64,000 nt of DNA from Caldimonas mangrovi (GCF_023721835.1 NZ_JAMKFE010000004.1:248001-312000); one strand, 5' to 3'. Shown: positions 8,960-18,171, counted from the first letter of the stretch. Translations and numbers: made by a program. Notes: generated by a model not told the origin, from the sequence alone.

Positions 8960-9089
8960 GCTGGGGTGCGCCTGGCCTGCTCGGTCCCGACGCTGCCCAC
9001 GCCGATGTGATGGCGTTGGTGGGGTCCTGGCACGGCGCAGGCGGTGCACAGGAGAGGGATCCCAGCCTTCCTGTTGCCGAGCCTGCAGA

Positions 9090-9470
9090 AGACCGCAGGG
9101 GCTGGGGACCCTTGCGGGCCACTCCGAAGCGAGGTCTACGCCCGCTTCAGGTAAATGCTGTCGTTGGCACTTACGTGGTTTGCTCTGCTTACGGCAGTCG
9201 CCTCTCGGATCGTCGATCTCCACGTCGATGCGCCGTCGAAACCGGTCGGCCCCACGAGCCTGCAGACGATGGATCTGCACGCTGGTGGAGCCGGGGGGAA
9301 TCGAACCCCCGTCCGACACACGTCAGCTTCGAGCTTCAGGGTCTTGCGCGACAAGCCGCGCCGAACCCACACGATCATTGGGTGCGCAACTGCGGGCGAC
9401 GAACGAGCCCTCGGTTGTGCGGTGTGACCCAACCTTGCTGGCCGGCCACGAGCCCCTATTGGCGCAGTTC
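9090..9470 (-). ncRNA. ssrA: Circularly permuted (two-piece) tmRNA, beta-type
   Basis: Ribosome-rescue RNA encoded in permuted order on the minus strand. The acceptor piece comes first: T-arm GGGGGTTCGATTCCCCC, then CGGCTCC-A-CCA ending at 9283. An intervening loop follows (9282-9254), and then the coding piece begins with GGGGCCG at 9253. GGGGCCG pairs with CGGCTCC (seven pairs, one G-U), which rebuilds the tRNA-like acceptor stem across the two pieces. The tag reading frame is at 9168-9136 and encodes ANDSIYLKRA. A hairpin at 9117-9093 probably closes the coding piece. The outer ends given are approximate; pseudoknot-rich sequence extends upstream to about 9470. Encoded CCA and tag position rule out an ordinary tRNA. 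Confidence 0.9.
9136..9168 (-). other. tmRNA proteolysis-tag reading frame (ANDSIYLKRA)
   Basis: The mRNA-like segment of the permuted tmRNA: GCC AAC GAC start (Ala-Asn-Asp, the usual proteobacterial beginning), ten codons, then TAG. The C-terminus Lys-Arg-Ala differs from the common Leu-Ala-Ala recognised by ClpX. Confidence 0.85.
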
Positions 9471-9631
9471 CGCGCCGCGGCGGGGCGGTTCTCCGGAATG
9501 AATGATTGAAAACGCGAAATGGACGCAGCGAGCCCGGGCTTCGTCCGCGCACAACCGCACCTCGTTGAGCAGCTTGTACCCAGGACCAGCAGTGGCACAT
9601 GCCGACCTGCGTGCGGTGCACGCGGCGGCGC

Positions 9632-10828
9632 CTATTTGGTGACCAGGCGCAGCGCTGCCGCCGGCAGGCCGGCAGGGGCTGACACCGTCAGTTCCTGGTC
9701 CTGGTGCATCAGGCGGCCGCGGCCGCGCTGCTTGGCGGTGTACAGCGCCCGGTCGGCTTCGAGCAGCATCTCGTCCAGCGTGCGCGCGGGGTCGCCCATC
9801 ACGGCCAGGCCCGCGCTGTAGGCCAGCGGCGCGGCGGTACGGGTTTCGTTGCGCTCGCGTACGGCCTCACGCAGCCGGGCGTCGAACGAGGTCGCCGCGC
9901 CGGCCTCGGCGCGTACCAGCAGCACGCAGAACTCCTCGCCGCCGTATCGGCAGGCCAGCTCGCCCTTGCGCATGCAACTGCGCAGCGCGTCGGCGAACAG
10001 CTGGAGTGCCTGGTCGCCCGCCGCGTGGCCGCCCAGGTCGTTGATCTGCTTGAAGCGGTCGAGGTCGATGATCAGCAATGCCATCGGGTCGCAGTAGCGG
10101 CGTGCTTCGGCGAGGGCCGCCTCAGCGCGCTCGACGAAAGCGCGCCGGTTCAGCAACCCGGTCAACAGGTCGGTCTGGGCCTGGCGCTGCAGTTCGCGCT
10201 CGGCCTCTTCGCGCCAGGCAGCGAGGCTGGCCATCGTCAGCAGTGTGATGACGACCGGGTGCAGCAGGGCGGCGGCCAGGTTGGCCGGGTGCGGTGCGCG
10301 CAGGTGGGGGTAGAGCTCGGTGAAGAAGCCGCCCAGCGCGCCGCGCCAGAGCGTGACGACCGCCAGCACACCGAGGGCGACGAACATCACGCCGCGCCAG
10401 CGCCGGCCGGCGTGCGGTGCCGGCAGCACGACGGAGATGCAGACGGCGATCATCAGCGCTGCCAGCCCGAAATTCGCCCATGCGACCCGGAACGGGTAGC
10501 TGTCGAAACCGGCCCAGTAGCCCACCGGGGTGAGCACCGCGACGGCCCACACGGCCCAGCTGCCGGCACGAGGGGCCAGCCAGTGCTGCATGGCATGCCA
10601 CGAGCACGCGAAGCACAGGCTCAACCACGCCATCCACAGCGAAGAGAAGGTCCGGTCGTCGATCGCCCGCGCGAGCAGGAAGCAGCCCCAGGCGATGGCC
10701 TGCGCGAGGATCGCACCCTGCGCGTAGCGTGCGCCCGGGCTGACGCGCCAGCCCATCAAGGCAGGCATCGCCAGCGACACCGAGAAGACGTTCGCGAGCG
10801 TGACGATGATGAGGGTCTGGACGTCCAT
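9632..10828 (-). CDS. Membrane-bound diguanylate cyclase (GGDEF)
   Basis: Makes cyclic di-GMP from two GTP. 398 residues from the start used: about six hydrophobic helices fill residues 1-200, then a GGDEF domain (about 230-390). The domain shows LIIDLDRFKQINDLGGHAAGD, the active-site GGEEF (CRYGGEEFCVLL) and the terminal LYTAKQRGRGRL. No RxxD inhibitory site was seen five residues before GGEEF. A longer reading frame to 11032 has an Arg/Pro-rich, non-membrane-like extension and was rejected in favour of the Met at 10828, directly before the first helix. The sensory role of the membrane part is unknown. Confidence 0.88.
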   Translation of the reverse strand: MDVQTLIIVTLANVFSVSLAMPALMGWRVSPGARYAQGAILAQAIAWGCFLLARAIDDRTFSSLWMAWLSLCFACSWHAMQHWLAPRAGSWAVWAVAVLTPVGYWAGFDSYPFRVAWANFGLAALMIAVCISVVLPAPHAGRRWRGVMFVALGVLAVVTLWRGALGGFFTELYPHLRAPHPANLAAALLHPVVITLLTMASLAAWREEAERELQRQAQTDLLTGLLNRRAFVERAEAALAEARRYCDPMALLIIDLDRFKQINDLGGHAAGDQALQLFADALRSCMRKGELACRYGGEEFCVLLVRAEAGAATSFDARLREAVRERNETRTAAPLAYSAGLAVMGDPARTLDEMLLEADRALYTAKQRGRGRLMHQDQELTVSAPAGLPAAALRLVTK

Positions 10829-11119
10829 GGCGGGAACAAGGCCCGGGGGCTTTCGGGCGATGATCCGCCGCACGGTGCGGCGGGTCTGTCGGGCAGGTGC
10901 TCGGTTTCTTGTCGGATTTTTGCCTATTTGTGCGGCGAGGCCTCGTCGGCAGGCGATTCGGGCCGGGAAGGGACAGCTGGCGCAAGGAGGTCGGGCATCG
11001 GCGTCCCGGCGCGCCGGAGCCGGCAGGGCCATCGCGTTGCCGAGTCTATCGGCGCGATGTGCCGCGACTGAAGTGCCTGTCAGTGAGGAATAAATTCAGA
11101 TTCAGCGGCGGGCACGGCG
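10829..11119. other. Intergenic region without a recognised gene
   Basis: 291 bp between the diguanylate cyclase and the exporter permease, both minus strand. It should hold the cyclase promoter. I see no convincing small gene, terminator with T-run, or riboswitch consensus here. Confidence 0.5.
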
Positions 11120-12277
11120 TCAGTCGATCGTCTGTCGGTACCGCAGCATCGCGATCGTGCCGACCGCGACCGTGAAGACGGCGATGGCCGCGGCATCGGT
11201 CCAGACGTCCGCCCAGCCGGCCCCCTTGAGCATGATGGCCCGCACGATGCGCACGAAATGGGTCAGGGGAAGCGCCTCGCCGATCCATTGCGCCCAGCGC
11301 GGCATGCCGTGGAACGGGAACATGAAGCCGGACAGCAGGATGTTGGGCAGGAAGTAGAACATCGTCATCTGCATCGACTGCATCTGCGAGCGCGCGATGG
11401 TCGAGAAGGTGAAGCCGACCGCCAGCGTCGCGACGATGAACAGCAGCACGGCCAGCGTGAGCATCGCGAAGCCGCCCATCATCGGCACACCGAACAGCAC
11501 TCGAGCCGCCGCGAAGACGACCAACACCTGCAGGTAGCCGATCAGCGCGTAGGGCAGGATCTTGCCGGCCATCATCTCGGCCGGCCGCACCGGTGTCGCG
11601 AGGAGGTTCTCCAGCGTGCCGCGCTCGCGTTCGCGCGTCATCGCCATCGCCGTCATCATCACCAGCGTCATCGTCAGGATCACGCCCATCAACCCGGGCA
11701 CCACGTTGTAGGCGGTGATGCCTTCGGGGTTGTAGCGGCGGTGCACGCGCAGCTCGAACGGCGCCGCATTCCCCTGCAGCCGGGCCAGCGGGCCGCGCAG
11801 GTCGTGCGCCAGCGCGAGCGACGGCAAGGCGGCCAGCGCGGTGAGCGCCGGCCCGGTCGCCGCGGGGTCGGTGGCGTCGGCATAGACGCCCACCGCGGGC
11901 CGCTCGCCGCGCAGCACCCGTTCGGAGAAGTCGGCCGGGAACACCAGCGCGAACTGCACCCGGCCGGCCGCGATCAGCGCTTCGGCCTCGCGGTCGGTGA
12001 CCTGCGCGGTGACGCGGAAGTAGCCGGTGTTCTCGAGCGCACGCACCACCGAGCGCGCCATCGGCCCGGCGTCGACGTGGACCACCGCGGTCGGCAGGTG
12101 GCGCGGGTCGGCGTTGATCGCATAGCCGAACAGCAACAGCTGCAGGATCGGCACGCCGATCATCATCGCGAAGGTGAGGCGGTCGCGCCGCAACTGCACC
12201 AGCTCCTTGCGCAGCACGGCGACGATGCGGCCCCAGGACAGGCCGCGGGACCGCTCACTGGAAATTGTCTTGCGCAT
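11120..12277 (-). CDS. ABC-2 type exporter permease (YbhS/YbhR-like)
   Basis: Inner-membrane permease, 385 residues. An N-terminal cytoplasmic amphipathic stretch and first helix (MIGVPILQLLLFGYAIN) are followed by a large periplasmic domain (about 55-180). Five further helices come next, including the conserved GLMGVILTMTLVMMTAMAMT and TRERERGTLENLLATPV segments characteristic of ABC-2 permeases. The gene overlaps the ATPase gene by 23 nt. It is last in the unit TetR-adaptor-ATPase-permease. Unlike E. coli ybhGFSR, only one permease is present, so a homodimer is likely. Confidence 0.9.
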   Translation of the reverse strand: MRKTISSERSRGLSWGRIVAVLRKELVQLRRDRLTFAMMIGVPILQLLLFGYAINADPRHLPTAVVHVDAGPMARSVVRALENTGYFRVTAQVTDREAEALIAAGRVQFALVFPADFSERVLRGERPAVGVYADATDPAATGPALTALAALPSLALAHDLRGPLARLQGNAAPFELRVHRRYNPEGITAYNVVPGLMGVILTMTLVMMTAMAMTRERERGTLENLLATPVRPAEMMAGKILPYALIGYLQVLVVFAAARVLFGVPMMGGFAMLTLAVLLFIVATLAVGFTFSTIARSQMQSMQMTMFYFLPNILLSGFMFPFHGMPRWAQWIGEALPLTHFVRIVRAIMLKGAGWADVWTDAAAIAVFTVAVGTIAMLRYRQTID

Positions 12278-13178
12278 GCTCGGTCAGCGCGATGAAGACG
12301 TCTTCCAGCCCGGTGGGCACCGCGGCGGCGCGCCACGGCGCCTGCGGTGCATGCCGGGCCAGCCATTGCGGCAGGTCGGCGCCGCGCGCGGCACTGACGT
12401 GCACCGCGTTGCCGAAGGCCACCACCCTCCAGCGGCCGTCTTGCTGCAGCAACTCGGCGGCGCGCGCCAGGTCGCTGCCGCGCAGCTCCCAGGTCTGCAG
12501 GCCGGCCTGTTCGATCACTTCCTCGGCGGTGCCGGTGGCGAGCAGCCGGCCGTACGAGATATAGGCGAGCCGGTGGCAGCGTTCGGCCTCGTCCATGTAG
12601 TGCGTGCTGACCAGGACCGTGAGGCCCTGCGCGGCCAGCGTGTGGATCTGGTGCCAGAAGTCGCGCCGGGCCTTGGGGTCGACGCCGGCCGTGGGCTCGT
12701 CGAGCAGCAGCAGGTCGGGCTCGTGCAGCATGCAGGCAGCCAGCGCGAGGCGCTGCTTCCAGCCGCCCGACAACGCGCCGGCCAGTTGTGCGCGGCGCGC
12801 GGCCAGGCCGAGCCGTTCGAGCGCCTGGTCGACCACCTGCCGGCGTGTCGGCATGCCGTAGGCGCGCGCGACGAAGTCGAGGTTCTCCTCGATCGTCAGG
12901 TCGTCGTAGAGCCCGAAGCGCTGCGTCATGTAGCCCACGCGCAGCTTGATCTGGCGCGACTCGCGCAACAGGTCGTGGCCGAGGCAGCGGCCTTCGCCGG
13001 CGTCGGGTTCGAGCAGACCGCACAGCATGCGGATGGTGGTCGTCTTGCCGCTGCCGTTGGGACCCAGGAAACCGCAGATCTCGCCGCGCGCCACCTGGAT
13101 GGACACGTTGTCGACGACGGTGCGCCGGCCGAAACGCTTGGTCAGGCCGCGCACGTCGATCGCCGGTTCGCCGTTCAT
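12255..13178 (-). CDS. ABC exporter ATP-binding protein (YbhF-like, single domain)
   Basis: Nucleotide-binding subunit, 307 residues. Walker A is GPNGSGKTT, the signature is LSGGWKQRLALAA, Walker B is DLLLLDEPTAGVD, and the switch His is in VLVSTHYMDEAERC. The C-terminal ~70 residues are the accessory region of drug/sodium-exporter ATPases. E. coli YbhF has two ATPase domains in one chain; this one has only one. The start at 13178 overlaps the adaptor stop (ATGA), so translation is coupled. Confidence 0.92.
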   Translation of the reverse strand: MNGEPAIDVRGLTKRFGRRTVVDNVSIQVARGEICGFLGPNGSGKTTTIRMLCGLLEPDAGEGRCLGHDLLRESRQIKLRVGYMTQRFGLYDDLTIEENLDFVARAYGMPTRRQVVDQALERLGLAARRAQLAGALSGGWKQRLALAACMLHEPDLLLLDEPTAGVDPKARRDFWHQIHTLAAQGLTVLVSTHYMDEAERCHRLAYISYGRLLATGTAEEVIEQAGLQTWELRGSDLARAAELLQQDGRWRVVAFGNAVHVSAARGADLPQWLARHAPQAPWRAAAVPTGLEDVFIALTEHAQDNFQ

Positions 13179-14143
13179 GCGGGCGTTTCCAGGAAGCGCA
13201 CGTCCACCGGCTGACCGGGCTTCAGCGCGTACGCGTCCACGGGGACAGCCTCGACCATGAACACCAGCTTGCTGCGGCTGCTGTTGCTGTAGATCACCGG
13301 CGGGGTGAACTCGGCCTGCGGAGAGATCCAGCGGATGCGCGCGCGCAGGCCGTTCTCGGGGCAGCCGTCGCATCCGACCCGCACTTCCTGGCCGACGGCC
13401 GCGCGCGACAGCGCGGGCTCGGGCACGAAAAAGCGCAGCTTCAGCGCACCGGCCGGCAGCAAAGCGACCACCGGAGCACCGGCTGCGACCCATTCGCCGG
13501 GCCGGTACATCACGTCGAACACCTGCCCGGCCACCGGGGCGCTGCGCTGTTTCTCGCCGGCCTGCCAGTCGGCCAGTGCGGCGTCCGCTTCGGCGGCCGT
13601 CACCTCGGCGGCCGCTGCGGCGATCTCGTCCGGGCGGGCCCCTTGCGTGGCCAGCGCCAGCTGTGCCTCGACTTCGCGCACACGGGCGGCGTCGCGGTCA
13701 CGGGCCGCCACCAGCTCTTCGAGCCGGATCGGCGCGACGAAGCCGTCGTCGACCAGCCGGCGGTTGCGTTCCAGCGCCGAACTCGACCCGGCCAGCGCCG
13801 CCTGGGCCTGTGCCAGTTGCTGCGCGACCGCACGCAGCTCGGCCGGCCGGCGGGCCTTGCGCAGGTTCTGCTCCTGCGCTTTTGCGCGCTCGCTGCGGGC
13901 CCGCGCGGCGGCACCTGCCAGCGCTTCGGCGTCGGCATCGAGCGCATACAGCGGCTGCCCGGGCTCGACACGTTGGCCTCGCTGCACCGCCAGGCGCCGC
14001 AGCGTGCCGGCGCCCGGCGACGCGACGTAGACGAGATCGGCTTCCGCGTAGCCGCTCATGGCCGGCGTTTGCGAGGCGTGGTCGCAGGCGACCAGCAGCA
14101 GCGCCATGCAGGCCAAGGCGGGAAGTGCGGGCTGGTGTGTCAT
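13175..14143 (-). CDS. HlyD-family adaptor lipoprotein of the ABC exporter (YbhG-like)
   Basis: Periplasmic adaptor, 322 residues. The N-terminus ends in lipobox LVAC (Cys near residue 20), so it is probably anchored by lipid instead of a membrane helix. Lipoyl halves (GTLRRLAVQRGQRVEPGQPLYAL and the later PVAGQVFDVMYRPGEWVAAG region) flank a long helical hairpin rich in Ala/Arg/Glu (about 60-190). This is followed by a beta-barrel segment with a C-x2-C pair (GCDGCPENG). It overlaps the upstream TetR gene by 4 nt and the ATPase gene by 4 nt. The role is to link the ABC-2 exporter to a TolC-type channel; substrate unknown. Confidence 0.88.
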   Translation of the reverse strand: MTHQPALPALACMALLLVACDHASQTPAMSGYAEADLVYVASPGAGTLRRLAVQRGQRVEPGQPLYALDADAEALAGAAARARSERAKAQEQNLRKARRPAELRAVAQQLAQAQAALAGSSSALERNRRLVDDGFVAPIRLEELVAARDRDAARVREVEAQLALATQGARPDEIAAAAAEVTAAEADAALADWQAGEKQRSAPVAGQVFDVMYRPGEWVAAGAPVVALLPAGALKLRFFVPEPALSRAAVGQEVRVGCDGCPENGLRARIRWISPQAEFTPPVIYSNSSRSKLVFMVEAVPVDAYALKPGQPVDVRFLETPA

Positions 14144-14793
14144 GGTCGCCCTTTTTCGCTGGGCCCGGACAGGCCGCGCAGGGCCCAGTCCAGGCGGCAC
14201 TCGATCTGCGCGATGTCGGTCGTGAAGACCGACAGTGCTTCGACCAGCGCCGGCGGTGCGACGCCGCGCCGGCCCAGCAGGTGGAACAGCATCACCGGTG
14301 CCGCGGTGGTCGACATCAGGAACAGCATCTGGTGCAGTGGGTCGGCGGCGCTCAACTGGCCGCCCGCCTGTGCACGCCGGATGAGCGCCAGCAGCAGCAC
14401 GGGGTGGCGCTGATCGAGCGTGCGCAGGAAGCGCTGCGCGGCGGCTTCCCCGGCGCTCGCGTCGAGCACCAGGTGCGCGATGAAGGCCCGGTTGTCGACG
14501 ACCCAGCGCACCAGTTGCAGCAGCACCGAGCGCAGCGCGTGCAGTGGGTCCCCGCCGTGGTCCGCGGTGAGCTGCAGCTGCTGGAACATCGGCCCGTAGA
14601 GCCGCTCGATCAGCGCTTCGATGAAGGCTTCGCGGGTGCGGAAGTGGTAGACGAAGGTGCCCAGATTGGCACCGGCACGCTCGGCCACGGCCCGCACCGT
14701 GGTGGCTTTCAGCCCCTGGTCACGTGCAAGGCACAGGCCGGCCTGCAGCAGGCGCTCGCGGGTGCCGGCGTCGGGTTTGCGGGGGGTGGGCAT
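14140..14793 (-). CDS. TetR-family regulator of the ABC exporter (CecR/YbiH-like)
   Basis: 217-residue TetR repressor. The N-terminal helix-turn-helix is residues about 14-60 (TTVRAVAERAGANLGTFVYHF); the rest is the helical ligand-binding domain. It is the first gene of the exporter operon, overlapping the adaptor start by 4 nt, in the same arrangement as ybiH-ybhGFSR of E. coli. A perfect palindrome lies 10 bp upstream of its start and is the probable autoregulatory operator. Confidence 0.9.
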   Translation of the reverse strand: MPTPRKPDAGTRERLLQAGLCLARDQGLKATTVRAVAERAGANLGTFVYHFRTREAFIEALIERLYGPMFQQLQLTADHGGDPLHALRSVLLQLVRWVVDNRAFIAHLVLDASAGEAAAQRFLRTLDQRHPVLLLALIRRAQAGGQLSAADPLHQMLFLMSTTAAPVMLFHLLGRRGVAPPALVEALSVFTTDIAQIECRLDWALRGLSGPSEKGRP

Positions 14794-14802
14794 GCAGGTC
14801 AG

Positions 14803-14820
14803 TTTATACGCTTGTATAAA
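14803..14820. promoter_or_regulatory. Perfect palindromic operator upstream of the exporter tetR gene
   Basis: TTTATAC-GCTT-GTATAAA: 7-bp arms, 4-bp centre, starting 10 bp before the regulator's ATG. The AT-rich sequence stands out in GC-rich surroundings and has the symmetry expected of a TetR dimer site overlapping a promoter. Confidence 0.65.
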
Positions 14821-14969
14821 ACTGTCCAGTGCCGCCTGTCGAAGGCCTGCCGCGGCCGGAGCTCAGCGCTCGTCGTCGCCCGGCGCGTGGCCCGGCATGG
14901 AAGGCGGAGCAAGCGAAGGTGTCCGGCGCTTCGTCGCTTTGTGTCGGCTTCGACACGAAGCGCGGGCGG

Positions 14970-15827
14970 TCAGCGCAGCACGAGCACCGGCACGTCGCTC
15001 ACCCGCAGCAGCGTGCTGGTGGTGCTGCCGAGCAACAGCTGGCGCAAGCGCGAATGGCGGTAGGCGCCGATCACCAGCAGTGCCGGCGCCTGGGCCCGGA
15101 CGAGCGCCGGCAACACCGTCTCCGGCGCGCCGGGTGCCAGCTCGGTCTCGACGACGAGACCCGCCCCCTGCAGCGCGAGGCGGGCTTCCTCGAGCTGGCG
15201 GCGTGCCAGCGTGCTGTCCTCGCCGACCCTGACGACGAGCAAGGGCAGGCCGTGCAGCAGCGGGTCGCGTGCCGCCTGCTCGACGCTGCGCCGCGCGGCA
15301 GGGCTGCCGTCGAAGGCAAACACCGCACGCCGGGGCGCATCGAAGCCCTCGGTGGTGGCGACGAGCACGGGGCGCGCCACCGACCGGATCACCTTCTCGA
15401 CGTGGCGATCGAGATGCACCCTGGACGGCGCGTCGGCGCGATGGTGCTCGCCGAGCACGAAGAGCCGGGCTTGCGGCTGCATTTCGAGCACGGTGTCGAC
15501 GAATTCGCCATGGCGCAGCCGCGCGTCCAGTTCCACGGCGCCCGCGGCGGCTGCACGCTCGCGCGCCGCGGCCAGCAAGCGCCGGCCGGCCTCCCGGGCC
15601 AGCTTGCTGCGTCGCTCATCCTGGTCGCTGAGTTCGCGCAGCAGCGATTCCTGCGCACCCAGTCCGATCGCGCCGCTCAGGTCGCGGGTTTCGGCGCGCT
15701 CGGGGTGGCGCTCGAGCACATGCAGGAATTCCAGCGGCGCGGCGAGCCGCCGCGCCGCCCAGGCGCTCCAGTCGATCACGGCGTCGGTGTTGGCGAGCCC
15801 GTCGATGCAGGCGTAGACAGTGTTCAT
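14970..15827 (-). CDS. Tandem universal stress protein (UspA x2)
   Basis: 285-residue cytoplasmic protein with two Usp domains (about 1-145 and 160-285). The second domain carries VIGAYRHSRLRQLLLGSTT, close to the ATP-binding G-2x-G-9x-G(S/T) motif but with Arg in place of the second Gly. The gene lies 10 bp downstream of a SulP transporter gene and its ribosome site (TGAGGAGG) includes the transporter's stop region, so they are co-transcribed. Usp proteins paired with anion transporters are often thought to modulate them; that is inference here. Confidence 0.9.
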   Translation of the reverse strand: MNTVYACIDGLANTDAVIDWSAWAARRLAAPLEFLHVLERHPERAETRDLSGAIGLGAQESLLRELSDQDERRSKLAREAGRRLLAAARERAAAAGAVELDARLRHGEFVDTVLEMQPQARLFVLGEHHRADAPSRVHLDRHVEKVIRSVARPVLVATTEGFDAPRRAVFAFDGSPAARRSVEQAARDPLLHGLPLLVVRVGEDSTLARRQLEEARLALQGAGLVVETELAPGAPETVLPALVRAQAPALLVIGAYRHSRLRQLLLGSTTSTLLRVSDVPVLVLR

Positions 15828-15837
15828 GCGGGCCTCC

Positions 15838-17316
15838 TCAATGCATCAGCTGTTCGACGGCGCCGGGCTTGTCATGAACCGCGAAGCGGTCGACCAGCGT
15901 CGCACTCGCCTCGTTCAGCCCGATCACCTCGACCTCTGCGCCCTCGCGCTTGAACTTCAGCACCACCTTGTCGAGCGCGCTCACCGCGGTGATGTCCCAG
16001 AAGTGGGCGCGGCTCACGTCGATGACGACCTTCTCGACCACTTCCTTGAAATCGAAGGCGCCGGCGAAGGCTTCGGACGATGCGAAGAACACCTGGCCGA
16101 CGATGCCGTAGGTGCGCACGCGGCCGTCGGCGCTGCTGCTGCGGTCGACGCGCAACACGCGGCCGACCTTGTGCGCGAAGAAGATGCCCGACAGCAGCAC
16201 GCCGACGAACACGCCCTTGGCAAGGTCGTGCGTCGAGACGGTGACCACCACCGTGGCGATCATCACGATCGACGAGCTGGGCGGGTGTTCGCGCAGCTTG
16301 CGCACCGACTCCCAGTTGAAGGTCCCGATGCTGACCATGATCATCACGGCGACCAGCGCGGCCATCGGGATCTGTGCCACCCAGGGGCCCAGGAAGACGA
16401 TGAGGATCAGCAAAAACAGCCCGGCCACGAAAGTCGACAGGCGGCCGCGGCCCCCCGACTTCACGTTGATGACCGACTGGCCGATCATCGCGCAGCCCGC
16501 CATGCCGCCGATGAAGCCGGTGGCGATGTTGGCCACGCCCTGGCCGACGCATTCTCGATTCTTGGCGCTCTGCGTGTCGGTCAGCTCGTCGACGATCGAG
16601 GCGGTCATCATCGATTCGAGCAGGCCGACGACCGCCAGCGTGACCGAGTAGGGCAGGATGACCTGCAGCGTGTGCAGGTCGAGCGGCACGTCGGGCAGCA
16701 GGAACACGGGCAGGCTGTCGGGCAGCTCGCCCATGTCGCCGACGCGGCGGATGTCGAGGTCGAGTGCAATCGCCACGGCAGTGAGCACGACGATGGTCAC
16801 CAGCGGCGACGGCACCGCCTTCGTCAAGCGTGGAAAGCCGTAGATGATCGCCAGGCCGGCCGCCGTCATCGCGTAGACGACCCAGCTGACGTCGGTCAGC
16901 TCGGGCAGCTGCGCGAGGAAGATCAGGATGGCCAGCGCATTGACGAAACCGGTGATCACGGAGCGCGAGACGAAGCGCATCAGCGAGCCGAGCTTGAGCA
17001 CGCCGGCAGCGATCTGCAGCACGCCGGTCAGCAAGGTGGCGGCCAGCAGGTACTGCAGGCCGTGCTCCTTGACGAGCGTGACCATCACCAGCGCCATGGC
17101 GCCGGTGGCGGCCGAAATCATGCCGGGCCGCCCGCCCGTGAAGGCGATGACGACCGCGATGCTGAACGACGCGTACAAGCCGACCTTGGGGTCGACGCCG
17201 GCGATGATGGAAAAGGCGATGGCTTCGGGGATCAGGGCCAGTGCGACGACGAGGCCCGCGAGCAGGTCGCCGCGAATGTTGGACAGCCAGTCTTGGCGGA
17301 AGGACGATGTGTGCAT
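15838..17316 (-). CDS. SulP-family anion transporter with STAS domain
   Basis: Inner-membrane anion transporter (SLC26/SulP), 492 residues from the start used. The N-terminal signature [20 protein letters not shown] and about 10-12 membrane helices (including [18 protein letters not shown]) are followed by a cytoplasmic STAS domain (last ~110 residues; [20 protein letters not shown]). Possible substrates are bicarbonate, sulfate or dicarboxylate; the subgroup cannot be fixed by eye. An upstream in-frame Met at 17355 would add 13 residues; [10 protein letters not shown] at 17316 fits the family N-terminus better. Followed at 10 bp by a universal stress protein gene. Confidence 0.9.
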   Translation of the reverse strand: MHTSSFRQDWLSNIRGDLLAGLVVALALIPEAIAFSIIAGVDPKVGLYASFSIAVVIAFTGGRPGMISAATGAMALVMVTLVKEHGLQYLLAATLLTGVLQIAAGVLKLGSLMRFVSRSVITGFVNALAILIFLAQLPELTDVSWVVYAMTAAGLAIIYGFPRLTKAVPSPLVTIVVLTAVAIALDLDIRRVGDMGELPDSLPVFLLPDVPLDLHTLQVILPYSVTLAVVGLLESMMTASIVDELTDTQSAKNRECVGQGVANIATGFIGGMAGCAMIGQSVINVKSGGRGRLSTFVAGLFLLILIVFLGPWVAQIPMAALVAVMIMVSIGTFNWESVRKLREHPPSSSIVMIATVVVTVSTHDLAKGVFVGVLLSGIFFAHKVGRVLRVDRSSSADGRVRTYGIVGQVFFASSEAFAGAFDFKEVVEKVVIDVSRAHFWDITAVSALDKVVLKFKREGAEVEVIGLNEASATLVDRFAVHDKPGAVEQLMH

Positions 17317-17673
17317 CTGGTGCGCAAGCTGTAGCGGCGCGTGGCGGGTGCGCACCGCATGGGTGGAGGAAGGGCAGGGGACGAGGACGCGGCCGGCGCG
17401 CTGAAGCGGGCGCAGGGCCCGGTATCGCGCTTCAACGCGAAGCGGTGGCGCGCGACGTCAAGGCGGAGCGACGGCGCGGAAGAACCCGCGCGGCAGGCCG
17501 CACCCACGGAAGCAGGCATGGCGGCACGGTGGGACACAGGGGTGTTGCACTGCAGCATTCTAAGTCGCAAAGGTCCGGGTTCGCCGGCAGACCGGTCGGC
17601 CGTGGAATCTTGGCGCCAGCGAACGGCACGCCGCTTGCCTCCGAGCAGGCACTGGTCATCACCCTGCAACACC
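17317..17673. other. Intergenic region between divergent genes
   Basis: 357 bp separating the SulP operon (minus) from the small membrane protein at 17674 (plus). It must hold both promoters. An open frame runs through it in phase with the downstream gene, but it is Arg/Pro-rich and looks non-coding. No RNA element or repeat recognised. Confidence 0.5.
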
Positions 17674-18171
17674 ATGCCCCGAGCCAGCAGTCCCCGCCTT
17701 CATCTGAACGACGACCTCAGGCAGCAGAAGATCGAATGGCGCATCCAGCGGATCGTCTGGCCCTTGATGACACTCCTGCTGCTCGCCATCGTCGCCGGCC
17801 TGCTCGGGCAGGGACCGATCGCTCGCGCACAGGCCGGCTCGGGCGACGCGGGAGTCACGATGGAGTACCACCGCTTCCTGCGCCGCCTGGCGCCGGACAG
17901 GCTGGAGCTGAAACTGCTCGCCTCGTCGGAACGCGTCAGGCTGCACATCGATGCGCGTTACCTCGACGCCGTGGAACTGGAGCGCGTGTTCCCCGAACCC
18001 GAGGCGGTGCTGTCCGGTACAGAGGCGACCACGCTCGAGTTCGCCGGCCGGCCGGGGCACTGGACCGTCGTGCACATCGAGTTGAATCCGCAGGCGATCG
18101 GCACCATCGAAGGCTGGGTGGCAGTGGACCAGCGGGCGCACCAACCGTTCAGCCAGTTCGTCTACCCCTGA
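17674..18171 (+). CDS. Single-pass membrane/secreted protein of unknown function
   Basis: 165 residues. The charged N-terminus (DDLRQQKIEWRIQRIVWP) precedes one hydrophobic helix (MTLLLLAIVAGLLGQGP, about 32-50) and a soluble C-terminal domain of about 110 residues predicted mostly beta. No catalytic motif is visible. It sits 10 bp upstream of a DUF421 (YetF-like) gene, and such pairs of a small membrane-anchored beta protein with DUF421 recur in bacteria, so they probably act together in the membrane. The start was chosen at the Met just before recognisably protein-like sequence; no strong ribosome site is visible. Confidence 0.7.
   Translation: MPRASSPRLHLNDDLRQQKIEWRIQRIVWPLMTLLLLAIVAGLLGQGPIARAQAGSGDAGVTMEYHRFLRRLAPDRLELKLLASSERVRLHIDARYLDAVELERVFPEPEAVLSGTEATTLEFAGRPGHWTVVHIELNPQAIGTIEGWVAVDQRAHQPFSQFVYP

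Noticed and set aside
9283-9310. A tRNA gene suggested by the GGGGGTTCGATTCCCCC T-arm and encoded CCA
   Set aside because: No anticodon arm or D-arm precedes it. The acceptor stem partner lies downstream with a tag frame, which identifies permuted tmRNA.
10829-11119. c-di-GMP riboswitch before the diguanylate cyclase
   Set aside because: No GEMM-type consensus or tetraloop-receptor arrangement could be recognised by eye.
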